Source: Gracilaria vermiculophylla (lineage: Eukaryota > Rhodophyta > Florideophyceae > Gracilariales > Gracilariaceae). Taken from it: a stretch of 64,000 bases of DNA. The position numbers were made by a program, and so were the translations under genes. Below, piece by piece: positions 9,336-21,576 of this stretch. The DNA is taken from assembly GCA_019155205.2 (NCBI GenBank), contig JAHNZQ020003148.1, positions 748,404 to 812,403 of the forward strand, read 5' to 3'. Position 1 is the stretch's first letter. The number at the start of each line of letters is the position of its first letter. Under the pieces are notes generated by a model, which made no database searches, was not told where the DNA came from, and was given only the letters and a program-made list of their open reading frames with translations.

Positions 9336-12300
9336 TTATGACTTGCGTGACGAACCCTTAATACGTTCTTGGTACCGATACTGAACCATTTGACAGAAAT
9401 CATAAAACTCCTTCGAGTCAATGTTCGATCTGTCTTTCTTCCCTCGTCGAAACTGAACATTCGACACCCCGTTTTGATGGGTGCAAAGAATACTAAGTGA
9501 CAACCTGACGTTTTTCACAGGTGCCTCACATTTCATCTTGGTCTCTCCCCTTTTCATGAGTACTTCGCAATCCATTGCCATGAGGGTCCTTCCAAGTTCA
9601 AGCATGCATTGCTCTGGGGCAAGTTCTGACTCAAAACTCGTCATAACAGAACTTCGTCGACGATTGAACATCCCCAGAGTAAACAGGCCCCTCGTTGCAT
9701 GCTCATCTCTCGATGGTGACTTCCGATGACCTTTGCTAGTGATTGACATGCCTGACGTTCCGGATTTCGAATCTGCATTGGAATCCGAGTCCCTTGTCAA
9801 AGTTGTACGATAATCGATGCCTTTATCTGGGGTGTGCGTAGAACTCTTTCGTCGCAGTTTCTTTCCACCTTTATCTGCATTCAAACGCTGCGGAGCTTGG
9901 CCGCCTCGCTTGATGGCTGCATCTGTATCTTGCCGAACCCTGGATTCAATATCTGGATCCATATGGCTAGAGCCAGCATCACTGTTTCGAGGCGGTGCCT
10001 GATACATGGGAGGGGGTTGAGGTCTAAAGGGGTCTCTGAGCGTTGACTCTGTCACGACCATACGCCTTCTATCGACTTGTTGTGGAACATTCACTTTTTG
10101 CCCAATCACGGATGAGGGAGGAACTTCTAAATCCGGAAAAGTAACGATTTCAGCCCGCGGTGTTGGCAAGGATTTCTTGTTCACTTTGGGAGACTGCACG
10201 TCCGGTGAAGTAATTTCTGGAACTTCGTCCACCATTCTAACAACGTTTGTATCATTTTCCTGTGGGCGCGAGTAAGCTGGAGGAGGCGGTGGAGGAGGTA
10301 ACACATGCCTTGATGTCCAGTTTCCAGCACCTGAATTTGTCTTCTGCGATGCGGAAGGCGGTGGTGGTGGTGGTGGCGGTGGTGCATATGATCTTTGTGA
10401 CTTAGATGGCAGTGATGGGGGTGGTGGAGGTGGTGGTGGAACAGACGACCGCGTGACTTCTTCAGAGTCCATAAAAGTCACAGCTGGGGCGTCATGCAAA
10501 GCGCGTGCACGACTAATTACTGGATCGGCAAATGACACATTGCTTCTAGCTTCATTGCCTTCAAGACTATCGGGTATATCAAAGCCAACAACGCGAGATC
10601 CATTTGCACAACCTTCGGTTTCCATTGGCTCCTCCTGAGGGGGAGATACATCGGCAGTATGACCCCCGGGTTCCACAGCTTCATCCTCAACTTCACTGAC
10701 ATCATCTTCGATTTGCTTTGGTTCAAGCTTTTGCAACAGAGACTGAATCCCAATAATATCCTCCTCAGATAGCGGAGATGTTTCCTCGTCATCCAAAATG
10801 ACTTCACCACCTTTAGCGTGAGTGGCGCTTGCTCGACGATTGTCCCAAAAGTCAAGAAGTCGACTGAAAGCTTGAAGCTCATGTTCCTTCACTTGAGGGC
10901 CTTCATCTTCGGAATCACTGTCTTCATCCAAGTTCTGAGTAAGTATAATCCCCCAAGCTCCAGTAACAGCCTTCGCACGATTAAAGAACGTACTACGCTG
11001 CCTTTCTTGGCCGCCTCCGTTAGAGAAGTCTGCACTGTCCGCAGATGGCAATGAACTGTTCTTGTGCGAAGAGAAACTAGGAGAAGATGTAATTCCAATG
11101 TTGTTTCCGAGCTTAAATATTCTGCGATATCTGGCCACTGCTGCTGCGAGCCGCTCCTTCATTGGTATTTCAGGCTCGTCCTCCACAGTAGCAGAGGCGT
11201 TCAAGCTGGTTGGACCCCCCTCGCCTTCAACTTTCATATCGACATTCCCGTTACTTTGTTCAGGTATCGTATTGGCTGGATAATTCGATGGGATTATGAC
11301 ATCAGTTGATGCGAGAGATTCGTTCTGTTTTGTTATTGAGCGTTGATCGCCAGTCTCTGTGGCTGTTTGTCCCTCGTTTTCGTAATGATCGGAAGAAACC
11401 GCACTGATGCCAAAATCTCCCCCCAGTGTGTCTTTTCGAGACGAATCTCGAAGTTCGTCGTCGAGAGTTACACCAGGGCCCGCACTTGCAGCTGACGATG
11501 GGTACCCTTTTGCAACAGACGTTTCTTGTCTGTCATCATACCGTGGAGTACGAGGTTTTGATAAATCTTGCTTTGAGGAAGAAGTACTTATAGATCGTCC
11601 TGAAGAGGACCTGAAGCTCAAGTCTGGAAACGGTGCAGGGGAATCAGATGCATCAGCAAGTTTGTTGTACATTCTACGGCGCTGCTCCACAAGAGAAAGG
11701 GGTTTTTCGGGCTCTTCCGCACTAGCATCATAAGTTTCTTCCACAACGGGGGAACTTTTCGCAACGGGGGAACTTTTCACAACGGGGGAACGTTTCGCAA
11801 CGGGGGAGCTCGAGGCAGGCGGGGCAGACTTCGACTTCTGTTCCACAGGATATGGCTGCTCAGCACTTGTCGATTCATCTTCTTGCTTCGCCTCTTTAAA
11901 TCTCATCCAGGAAGAGTCACCATCTGCCACAGTCGATGGAGTTGAGACTGGTGCAATGGAGTGATATGACGGTGGAGGTGCGATATGAACAGTGTTCCAT
12001 CTTGCCTTGGATTGTGTGGCTGGAGAACCCCTCGAGGGCTGCATTTCCACAGCAACCGGGGCCTTCACTTCCTCACTAGTCGCTGGTGTGACGGAAACAA
12101 CCATGACATTCACATCGACTGTTTTTGGTGGCAATACAGGTTCATTCAGCACATTTTGGGGAACCGGATGTGTAACCTTGCTCACATTAGGCTGTTTTGC
12201 GACATTTTCAGATGATGTAGAGCTCAATGGCGGCGATGAAACAGGACGAATGCTTCCGGATACAGATTCTGAACCTGACTGCACTGCCTCGGTCAATGGT

Positions 12301-14061
12301 GACTTGGTGTTATTTAAAGAAATCTTCCCGATCAGTGCCGACGTTGGCGAAGTGTTTCCAGTCATGTTCGGACTAGAAGAAGCATCATACGGAGCTGGGA
12401 AGGGCGGTGGCGGGGGTGCGGCTGCAGGCTGAAGATTGCTAGGGGGTGAAGGCACCGGATATGTACCCGTGGGATCTGTAACTGGTGCGGTGTTGTCTTC
12501 AACAGAGGCATTCCCTGACTCTGGTGAGCCACCCGGGGCTGAAACAGAAGGTGTGACGGTCCCATGAACAAAGGTTGGATGCGGATGAGGCACGGGTGAC
12601 TGCCGCAATTGATGTTCTTGGACAGGGTGGCGACGAATAGCATCGTTGTACCGCCCGACCGGGCGTGCGGACGGGGTGACATGATGTGAGACATGAACAG
12701 CCGGTATAATAGCGGGCGGTGCAGGTGCTTTCTCACGTATTGGGGAGCAAGGTGCCTTCACTGCGCTATAGGGTGGCGGCGGAGGTACCCGTGGCGGCAA
12801 TGGCGGAATTGTTTGCTGAGGTCTGTGAGGTGCACGTACCGCGGGCACAAGTGGTGGTCGCTGTGAGGATGATGAACCATGCTGACCGGAATCCATCGGT
12901 AGTGAAGGGGTAGCAGTTGTATCCACAGGATTGGAAGTAGCATCGGAGGTGCTCCCGGATGCGCTTCCTGCATCGGATTTGTCAGACTTCTTTCGAGGTT
13001 CAAACGAACGCGGTCCCTGGTCGGTGCTCCTGCTGCGGCTGTGACCCCGTCTCCGTCTGCGACTGACAGGAGGGCTTGCGCCTGATCTCGACAGTGCGTC
13101 GTCACCGTGATAATCGATAGCAAACCAGCGATGCCTCTTAACGTCGGCAAGTGTGTAGCGCCTGTCCGGATCTTTGTGCAAAAGGCATAGAATTAGATCT
13201 CTTGCGTCCTCCGGGAATTTGCGTGGAAACTTGACATCTTCCTTTTGAATCATACGATAGAGTACTTTGGTGTTCTCATCATAGAATGGCAGGAAGCCAG
13301 CTAGTAAAGCAAAGAGTATTATACCACAAGACCATGCATCAACCTTAGCTCCATTGTAACCTTGCTTATGATGAGCAATAATTTCTGGCGCACAATAATT
13401 GGGGCTACCGCACTGAGTATGAAGAAGCTCTTCGGTAGTGCTTGCGCCTTTCATCGCCGACAAGCCAAAATCGGTGATCTTTAGCTCACCAGTAGTTTCA
13501 TCAATAAGAAGATTCTCCGGTTTTAAATCCCTGTGACAAACGCCCCTTCTGTGACAGTACTCGATGCCGTCGACGAGCTGCTGAAAGTATCGACGTGCGA
13601 CCCTTTCCGGCAGCTTTCCTTCTTTCAGAATCTTGGTGAACAACTCACCACCAGTGACGAGGTCCATGACAATATAGAGCTTAGTGTGACTGGTGAGAAC
13701 TTGACGTAGATTGACAATGTTGCGATGCTTAAGCGCCTTCATGATGGCGATTTCGCGGCGCACGTTCATAGTCATCTCCTGGGCCTTGATGTCGCTCTTG
13801 TCCATAATCTTAACGGCGACCTGTTCGCCGGTTTCTTCGTGGACGCCGAGTTTGACCCTGATTGACGGCGGGCGATGGTTGGGGGATTGCGTTGGGAAGT
13901 GACACGTGAGTGGTTAGCATGACTGGCGAGCGAACGGGGCACGATCAGTGTGAAGAACTAGTGCGTGCGGTGTAAGAGAGGGAAAGAGGAGTAACTTACT
14001 TGCCGAAGGCACCCTCGCCGAGGGTCTCGAACAGGAGATACTTGCCGACACGGCTTGCCAT
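9336..14061 (-). CDS. Very large SNF1/CIPK-like Ser/Thr kinase with disordered linker and C-terminal KA1-like domain
   Basis: Exon 1 is 14061-14000 (MASRVGKYLLFETLGEGAFG plus two bases of a Lys codon); the intron 13999-13858 (142 nt, GTAAGT...CAG) splits the glycine loop; exon 2 runs 13857-9336. Total 1,527 aa. Kinase domain about 8-258: GEGAFGKV, VAVKIMDK, HRDLKPENLL, DFGLSA, and the T-loop HTQCGSPNYCAPE typical of SNF1/AMPK/CIPK kinases. Residues about 260-1410 are Pro/Ser-rich and apparently disordered, with several runs of 8-10 prolines and a four-copy SPVAK-type repeat. The last 100 residues (ECMLELGR-like start, then a GETKMKCEAP segment, VQFRRGKK, EFYDFCQMVQYRYQ) look like a KA1 domain, the autoinhibitory/membrane-binding module of MARK, CIPK and AMPK relatives. 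The usual family length is 450-800 aa, so the linker is exceptional. Substrate unknown. Confidence 0.88.
11744..11815 (-). repeat. Four-copy 18-nt tandem repeat inside the kinase gene
   Basis: Units starting at 11744, 11762, 11780 and 11798 share the plus-strand core CAACGGGGGA. They encode a hexapeptide repeat of the form SPV(V/A)(K/E)x, giving regularly spaced Ser-Pro sites in the disordered linker. The last copy is the most diverged. Confidence 0.85.
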
Positions 14062-15436
14062 GACGGAAGGGGGAGGCGCCGGAGGCGCGCGGAGAGCGAA
14101 AGAAGGTCACGAGCGAAAAAGGGCGAATTACAGATGGGCAGGCGGCGGCACGTGAAAAACGGAAGTCGGTGGGAAAGGTGGCGAGGCGGAGGACGGGTGG
14201 GCGCAGGGGAACGGAGGGGAAGGGAGGCGGAGGGAGGCAAGGAAAGGACGGAAGGGGGGGGAGGAGACGTGTGCGGGAACGGCAGAAGCGTTGCGCACGC
14301 GACGCATAACGTAGCAGCAACAGTGGGCAACGCCTGTGAGAAGGGGTTGGGGTGGCACGGTGGAGCGGGCGCGCCTGGGGGGTTGCAGGTTGGGGGGGGG
14401 GGAGGGCTGGCAGGCGAAGAGTGGCACAGTGCGCCCGGGGCACGCGCGCGAGCGACGCCCCGCTCGGGGCGCGCCGCAGGTGGCGCCAGGTGGCGGCGTG
14501 CCGGTCCGCAGCGCCATGTGTCGCGCGTGCATTGGGCGAGCAACCGCGGCAGAGGACCGGCGCTGTCACGCGGTGGCGCGCCGTTGATGGCGCTGAATCG
14601 CGCTCCCGGCGGCGCTTTCCCACGTGCGACGGCGCCGGCCGGTCGAGGCGTGGCATGGCCGCGTGTGCTGCGGCCGTGGCATCCGCCAGCGAGCGATGAC
14701 GCGCGCTGCCGGTAACCGCCTTGTTGCCTACTCCTCTTACACTACGGCGCGCTGGCCGTCAGTCCCAGCGCATGCGCCCACCAGCTACCAACAACCACCG
14801 TCGCCATCGCCGCCTGCCGCACGCACCGACCGCGGCGCGCGTCCCTCCTGCAGCCCAAGACTTCGTCTCACCGTTTGCTGTCTCCCTCCGGTCTCACGCC
14901 TCTCCCCCAGTTAATGGAGAGGTGCGCTACCTCTCGCGACCTGCCGTGCAGCCTTAACCGCGTGAACCTCTCCCCACCGGTCTCGCGCCCAGATCGCTGT
15001 TTCACCCCGTCCGCACCTGCAGCACCACCTGTCCACCAGCCTGCTGCATGAGACTTCCCTTCCTTCGCCGCCAATCGGCCCATCTCGAGTTCTGCACGTA
15101 ACCATAATCACCCAATCCTTGGCTCACCAGCTCATGAGCTCAGCATCTCCCGTGCTCCATGGTCCATATCATCACCAACCTCCCTTCACACGCCGCTTGC
15201 GCCGGCGTGCATTACTAATTCACCAGATACAATCTGCTTTCTAAGAATCCGTCTCCCATGCTCCCGAACTGCTCACCACTCCATGCGCTCGTGTCTCGGC
15301 TGTTTTACATATCCTATGCCTCGTGACAATCACCTTTTACACGTTCTCGGCAGTTGAAGGAGGATCCGTCTTTTCCCGGCACCATGCCATCACTCTAGCC
15401 TTCCAAGGTCCTGTCGCTCCTCACTTGACTTGTACT
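14062..15436. promoter_or_regulatory. GC-rich 5' flank of the kinase gene
   Basis: Base composition rises sharply above the kinase start (about 14.1-14.9 kb), and all six frames show long chance ORFs of low complexity (Arg/Pro/Ala). A run of 11 G lies at 14392-14402. I interpret this as a CpG-rich promoter and 5' UTR, not coding. From about 15.1 kb the composition returns to average. Confidence 0.45.
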
Positions 15437-15507
15437 AATCGCCTTGAAGTTTTATTTCTATCCACTCAATCGCCTTGAAGTTTCATTTCTATCCACTCAA
15501 TCGCCTT
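15437..15507. repeat. 31-nt tandem repeat (about 2.3 copies)
   Basis: The 31-nt unit beginning AATCGCCTTGAAGTTT starts at 15437 and 15468, with a 9-nt partial copy at 15499. The two full copies differ at one base (TTTTAT versus TTTCAT). It is noncoding. Confidence 0.9.
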
Positions 15508-16974
15508 TCATCTAAGCGGCTCACTTCCTGCATCTTATCACATTTTGTACATGTTTTATGCAAACCTCTATTAGTTAATCTTAACCACTAGTGCTTCGTC
15601 ATTTGTCTCGCGCTTGCTTCCATGTATTCGTGACTCTGTTCGCGCAATCATCACTTGTTGACGACTACTGGTCAGAACACACGTACAAAATATCGACTTA
15701 TTTCGAGACTCTATCCCAGCCTGTTTCTTACCTGATCCTCCTGCTTCCAAACAGTGGACACCAATGCGTACTCGCAATCCGTACGGCCCTATCTCACGCG
15801 TTCACATTCTCGGATATCACTATGCGTAACTGGTTGCCATACAATTCCCTTAGGACACCAGCAATCCACGATATCAACCCACGTGGCGCAGATAGCCGAA
15901 CGACAACACCCTTTTACCTGAGTTACGTCTCTTTGTTTTCGAGTACGGGCCGGACGAGTGTAGCAACACATTTGTTTTAAAGCTTCGGCTCTGAGCAACT
16001 GAGGAAGTGGTCCACACAATTTGAGACCAGACATGCTCCATTGGCCCGAACTTCTGTCTCAATCAACTCGTCCGCTGACTAACAATCATCGACGTCAGTG
16101 ATTCAGAATCCGAGCCACTACATTAAAAAACGCAGATGATTGACCACATAATCCAATTATGTCCGAAATCACGAACAAAAACAGCTATTCTCTGCCACAG
16201 CGACAGCCGCTTTGCTGCTTTACCCCAACAATTACCCATGAGTCCAAGTAGCACTCCACATATACATTATATGAAAATTCATCGTCTTGAGGGTCTGCTA
16301 AGAGTACCATTCATTAAAATGTTGACTGTAGTTGTTCTACCCGGAAACATTCTCAGCATAAACCCAACCCAGGGCCAAACAGGAGTTTATACGATCGAAT
16401 TTGTGTAACATACACATCACATGGTTTTGAGCCTCCGTTTTCTCACTGAAGAGAAGAGAAACGCTGTGTAAACGGATGTCTCGTTGTCTGATGCGTCATT
16501 TTCGGGCATCAATCGACAGTTATTGGCCAGCTTTCCGTAATACGCTTCGTGCCATAATCTGTGTAAGGAATGATTTTGCAACATCTTGTTCTTTCAAATC
16601 TTCATCTGACGCTGTAGGCAACGCAACCTAGAACCATGACATCTGATGTCGCGTTCGGGTTTACATGTGGAAAGGTATTCCGGCACGATTTTCGCCGGGT
16701 AGGGATGAAGTAGTTTTAGCAATGGTTTTGTCATTTTCGAGCCATATAGCCCTGACGCTCTGTCAAACCGTCGATGGCCATTTTATTGACCAGAATCATA
16801 TGTAATTTGAAGCTTTCTAATCACAAATGAAGTTCTGTGTATGTAGAGATACGTCACCTCAGAGCTACACTAACATGTACTAGATGCCACGGCGAACTTT
16901 TCATAACACAAGGGAAACCATAACCGTCAATACATTGGGAAAGTAGGTCAAATCCTGAATAGTCTTGAAGGACA

Positions 16975-17015
16975 ACAAAACAGATGACATGGAGCTTCCA
17001 TGTCATCTATTTTGT
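16975..17015. repeat. Near-perfect inverted repeat / hairpin
   Basis: Arms of 19 nt (16975-16993 and 16997-17015) are complementary except at one position; the inner 12 bp (AGATGACATGGA / TCCATGTCATCT) are perfect around a 3-nt GCT loop. Transcription of either strand would give a stable stem-loop. It is isolated, not next to a stop codon, and its function is unknown. Confidence 0.85.
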
Positions 17016-18009
17016 ATTGCACTGTGGAATAGATATTAGATACCGTCTTGTCCTTCTTTTCGACGTGCATCAATTTGTTGAACAAGGGCATCGTTTTTTG
17101 GCCAGTATCGACGAATATCACAGTTAGGAAGTGTCGACGCTACTTCTCTACATGAACTACTACTCCCAACATCAAAATAAGTACCGAAGAAAACAAGAGA
17201 TAGTGATTGAAAATTTTTGGGATGTTAAGAAAACTATACATAGTTTGTTCGGAAGTTCTTCCAGCTGTTTTCGGGCTGAATTATTTAATTTTAGAATGAT
17301 GTCGGTGGCTCAGTCACGAGTTTGCATGTGACATTGCGGTAAAACGGTGAGCAGGTCTGATGGTGAGAAAATAAAACTCGGGAGTCTCTCATGAGCACTT
17401 TCGCAAACGTGGAATCTTTTTCTATCACTAAAGAGTCTTAAGTGGGTTCCTCAACCTCAATTTTTAGCAGCGTCACAGGTCACGAATCGATGCACACTTA
17501 AACATTTTGAACTACTCTAATAAGGTTTCTAGTTTTCGTGATGTCCCCCATTCTTTCTGCGACATATTACTTTAGGATTAGTTTTATTTTTTTTCTAAAA
17601 GAAAAAATATGCACACCTTTTCCTCCTTCACAACAGTTATAAAAATGAATGAAATCATATTAAATACGATTGTCTGCTCTTCATATTTATGTGTTGATTA
17701 GCCACAATTTTAGTTGGTTGGAAACAATATTGGTAGTTGTTTTGCTACAACGAATTGTTGAAGATATGTAACCATAACCCCGATGGAAATGGAGTCAAAT
17801 TTTGTTCAAATAGCAATGCTCTAGCCGACCATATTTGCTTTTCGAACTGATGGTTTTTCTTATGACAACAACAAAGAGCCTTTCTGAGCTTCATCAAATG
17901 ACGATGGACATGTGTTTTTAGCACTGTACTGGCAAAAAAAAAATTACCGAGGGAAAATATAAAAATAAGTCTTATAGAACGATTACGAAGTGTGTAGTTC
18001 GTTCGATCG

Positions 18010-18153
18010 CTCAAAAGCGACCCCGAAATCTTGGACAATGGACAAGTTGAATTTTCGTTCATGTCAAAATGAAGAAAGGGCCTCAATAGCGACCATAAAT
18101 TCTTGAACAGTCAACCAGTTAAATTTCGTCAATGCTTAGATATAGAGAAGGCC
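18010..18153. repeat. Diverged 72-bp tandem duplication
   Basis: Units at 18010 and 18082 share CTCAA-AGCGACC, then AAAT(C/T)CTTG, then AGTT-AATTT-CGT, at a constant 72-bp offset. Identity is only moderate, so it is an old duplication; noncoding. Confidence 0.5.
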
Positions 18154-19338
18154 CAACATTTAAAGCAATGCGAAGTTGAAGGTATGAAATGTGTAGAACT
18201 GTCCCGACAAATGGCTGTCAACGCATCCGAATTTATACTCGTTAAACTTTGGGTTTACAATGTAACGTTTTTGATGGATCGCAGGAAAATGTGGATTGAG
18301 TGAGATCTTAAGGCATAAGGAGCGTTTCTAAAAACAAAAGAAAAGTACAACAAGAGGTCTTGTATTTTAGGGCACTTTGTGGAACAGGGCAAAACATCGG
18401 TGGGACTCAAGAGTAGGTGGTTTTTTTCGTGCTCCTGTTCAAAAATTAGCCTCCGTCTGGGAACCGTGGGAGTTCTTGTTTTGTTCCAATTTGTCCATGG
18501 GGGATCGGAGTCAGGCGCACCATGGGAAGGCAAGAACAGTTTGCCCTAAAACTGGTCTGCCATGCACCAGTGCTTCCAATATCACTGAGTGGTAGAATAA
18601 GAAATGTCAGGAGTAATAACTAAGATTGCCTTACAATAATGCGACGATATTAGGCAGAAGTTTTCGATTCTCGGGACACAACAACACCGGACCAGGTCCC
18701 ATTTCTGCCCAATACTCGTATGTCCCCGCTTGTTCGGCAGGAACTCTAAGCCACGTGAATCGAACGCAGTGTCTGAAACGATTGCCGTATCTTCTTGAGA
18801 ACACAGTCATTAGATAGATGAAACTTATTTCAAATTTTATCGCTATTCTAAATACCGGGGCTAGTGCAATTCCTGCGACAAAACATGTGAGTGAGTGAAT
18901 ATCAACGCAGCTAGCTATTCGTCCAGACTTCTTGGTCACCAGGTTGTTCCAAGCTTAATCTTCGAATTCACTTGAGCCTCTCGCAAATCCGGGAATTCTT
19001 GACATATCTCTTATTCAAGCTACAATCTGTTTACTCGATTACGTATCTTATTAGAAGGTACATCGTACAGCCTATGGGAAAGGAAGATAGGAGGGCTAGC
19101 AGGCAGGACTAGAATTATGGCGACAAATAACGTAACGAAGAGCGGCATCCGACCCTCATACAAGAATAGATATTTGGTAGCAACAAGCGCATTTGTTGAC
19201 TAACATCGTATGCTCACATTTCGCCTTGTCTGGTTCACGGACGACTTCAAAGCGAAAGCAACGGAATGTACGCAGTCCATGTTTCCAGACGCATTTCGTC
19301 TGCATGTGGCAGCGGTGGAACGGCGTGCCCCAAGAAGT

Positions 19339-19776
19339 CTAATATCCAGCAGTGTGCTGAGCTAACTTCTTTGCAATCGCCGAATACTCGAGATCATCCT
19401 TATCGTTGATTTGAAGGGAGCGTTGAACTCCTTCGAGATGCTTGACAACACCTTCCTGGGACGAGGCATAGATCATCTTCGATCTCACCTTAGATTCTTC
19501 CGGGGACCACAGAATGAACAGAACGCGGTTCTTGTTAGCACCCTGGTGCTCGTAAACAAAATCGTATGCAATGTAACGGCAGTCTGTATCCGGGAGTGAC
19601 TTGGTGAAGGACTCCCAGCTTGATTTAGCGGCACCGTCGGCAACAGGGGCGGTGCTTTCCAATTGAACCTCATCCATGGTGTCGTTAATCTTGAACACCG
19701 CGGCTCGGTGTTCACGATTCATAATAGACTTGAACGAGGAGACAACCTTGTTATCAACTGCAACTCCGGAAACCAT
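19339..19776 (-). CDS. Actin-depolymerising factor / cofilin
   Basis: 145 aa from the ATG at 19776 (MVSGVAVDNKVVSSF); the longer frame upstream begins with TTG. The single ADF-homology domain fills the protein: SGVAV start, AAVFKIND strand, CRYIAYDFVYE, the actin-binding helix region RVLFILWSPEESKVRSKMIYASS, and LQINDKDDLEYSAIAKKL at the C-terminus. Ser in MVSGVAV is at the position phosphorylated in many ADFs. It severs and depolymerises actin filaments in the cytoplasm. Length and motifs are normal. Plant ADFs often have an intron right after the first codon; none is required here. It lies about 6.6 kb from the actin gene, with the BAH and methyltransferase genes between. Confidence 0.95.
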   Translation of the reverse strand: MVSGVAVDNKVVSSFKSIMNREHRAAVFKINDTMDEVQLESTAPVADGAAKSSWESFTKSLPDTDCRYIAYDFVYEHQGANKNRVLFILWSPEESKVRSKMIYASSQEGVVKHLEGVQRSLQINDKDDLEYSAIAKKLAQHTAGY

Positions 19777-21576
19777 GGTGTACGATAGGGTCTTCAAGCA
19801 GAGACGAGACAGAGTACTTGATTGTCGGTTGGAAAGGAGAGCAACCAGGGGTAGAAGGGATCGGAAGGGACGGGCGGTAAAGAAAACGGTTGCAAGAAGC
19901 AGAGTCAGCTTAAATGCTGATCGTCTTTGCAGAAGCCCAAAACGTGCTGGAGGCTACATGATTGGAAGTGGTGGAAAGGAGAGGCTTTATGAAGCTAGAC
20001 ACGTGGTTGAAGTCCGTTCTGATAAACAAATGCATGACAGAGAGGAAAAGTTTGACCCGATAGACAGGTTAATTTCGAGGATAATGCGGGAAGTGGAGAA
20101 GTGCTTCTGGACCCAATAGAAGGAAAGTGGCTGGGCCGAGGGGACTTGTGGTGTCAGGAGGATGGCCGTTTGGTATGTTTGATTAAATTTTCGTGTGATA
20201 TCACTACCCGTGAGAAGACAAGAAAGTTACATGCCCTCTACGGTGAAGTGGTCCGGCTGACTGAGGCGCTAAAAAGAGGTCCTATCAGCGACCGAAACAT
20301 GAACAGTTTTAAATAGGACACGCAAGGTTTGGTCGTGCAAGAGAAAAGAGTAAGAAAAAATATCATGACGGTTGCATTTGAAAGCAAGCTTCCGCGTTCT
20401 TTGAACATGTAGCACAAGCATGCTGTACTCCGACGACCTTTCCATTGCCTTACCCTCTCCGCTGTGAAACTGCTTTGGCAGGCTAAAAATTTGCAACATG
20501 ATTAATACAAAGTCCGAAACTCATTTTTACACTGGGAAATTAGTCCACTAAGACGTGAATCGATTGTTCAGAGAAACGAGTGGCAGCGTTGAAGACACAC
20601 TGCCAGTCGAAGAGAATGCAGCGTTGACATTCATAAATAATAGCCAAATAAACATGCCAAGATGTAAGCGATTCATCAGAGCAGTAGTGCTCAGCATGTG
20701 CTGATGAAGACCATCGCCATATGTGGATCTCTGACAAGCCGGTATTTATGAAGAATCACAGAGCGATAGAAATTGGCCCCAGAGAAAGTGGTGATTCTAG
20801 ATTCTGCGTTGGCTTGCTGACCGCATCGGCAAATCTTGAGGTAGACGTAGTCTGAGGCTACAGCGAAGAAGTGTGTTACAGGAATAAGGGTTACGAGGGT
20901 AATAACCCACCGCACCTTATGATATTCAACTTGGTAGCGTTTCCCCTGTGCATTGTGTTGCTCAGAGAATCATCAGTTGAACACCCGCGGTTGTCCGCAC
21001 GCGATGATGAAGCCGCCATGCTGCTAGATACCACCCGAGAGGTTGATGCTGATATTTTCAATTCTTTTCTGTCGATTTTAGTTACTATTGTACTTGAGCA
21101 GGATACGTAGTGCCCCTTTCGAGAGTTGCAATAGCGAGTTTCAATCGCACACTAGGTGCCCCTACGTCAAGGCTGTGCCGTCGGTTCTTAGGAATCAAGC
21201 ACCTGGTTGAAATTCGTTAGAGTGCGATTCCTTTTTGCAGAGTTTGCATCGGCCGGCAGATTAAGTAGAGTTGAATGACGTGTAGGCACCGATGCGCAAC
21301 TAACGGGACGACATATCTGCAGCTTCTGCTGTTTCACCAGAGCAATAACTAATTCCTCATGGATCCTCGCGCTGCTTAAGTGTTACAGTACGAAAAAGTT
21401 GCGCAATCGACGTTCGCCGTTTCACGCTCTGCCGTATAGTGTTGACGGGTTTGTTTTCCCTCTTGCGATTCGCGTTGTTCATGCATTGTTGCACTCTGGT
21501 GCCACTTGTTTTTCCTTTCCAAACGTTTCGACAATTAACTCCTTAAACCGCTAATACCCCCGACTCTTCCGCGCCG
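19777..21576. other. Intergenic region ADF / BAH protein
   Basis: 1,800 bp between divergent genes. An 87-codon minus-strand frame at 20954-20691 (ATG, a hydrophobic N-terminal segment WVITLVTLIPVTHFF, several Cys) is followed by another open frame at 20737-20540, but no splice pair joins them and no family is recognised. The rest holds the two 5' flanks. Confidence 0.4.

Larger units (their letters stand above)
15508..19338. other. Gene-poor intergenic stretch
   Basis: About 3.8 kb, increasingly AT-rich between 16.4 and 19.1 kb. Short ORFs (15591-15980 starting GTG, 16136-16408, 17745-18086 minus, 18631-18939 minus starting GTG) lack family features. It contains the hairpin at 16975-17015 and a diverged 72-bp duplication at 18010-18153, listed separately. 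No tRNA-type A/B boxes and no transposase were seen. Confidence 0.5.

Noticed and set aside
14128..14715. Several 130-230-codon ORFs above the kinase
   Set aside because: All frames are open because of high GC; the region is the kinase promoter and 5' UTR.
18631..18939. Minus-strand frame containing a GPGPVLL string like the methyltransferase exon 1
   Set aside because: Similarity is limited to about a dozen residues and does not extend on either side; starts with GTG. Probably coincidence.
20540..20954. Two adjoining minus-strand frames with Cys and a hydrophobic start
   Set aside because: They are in different frames with no usable GT-AG pair between them, and no family match; could be a decayed gene but not supported.
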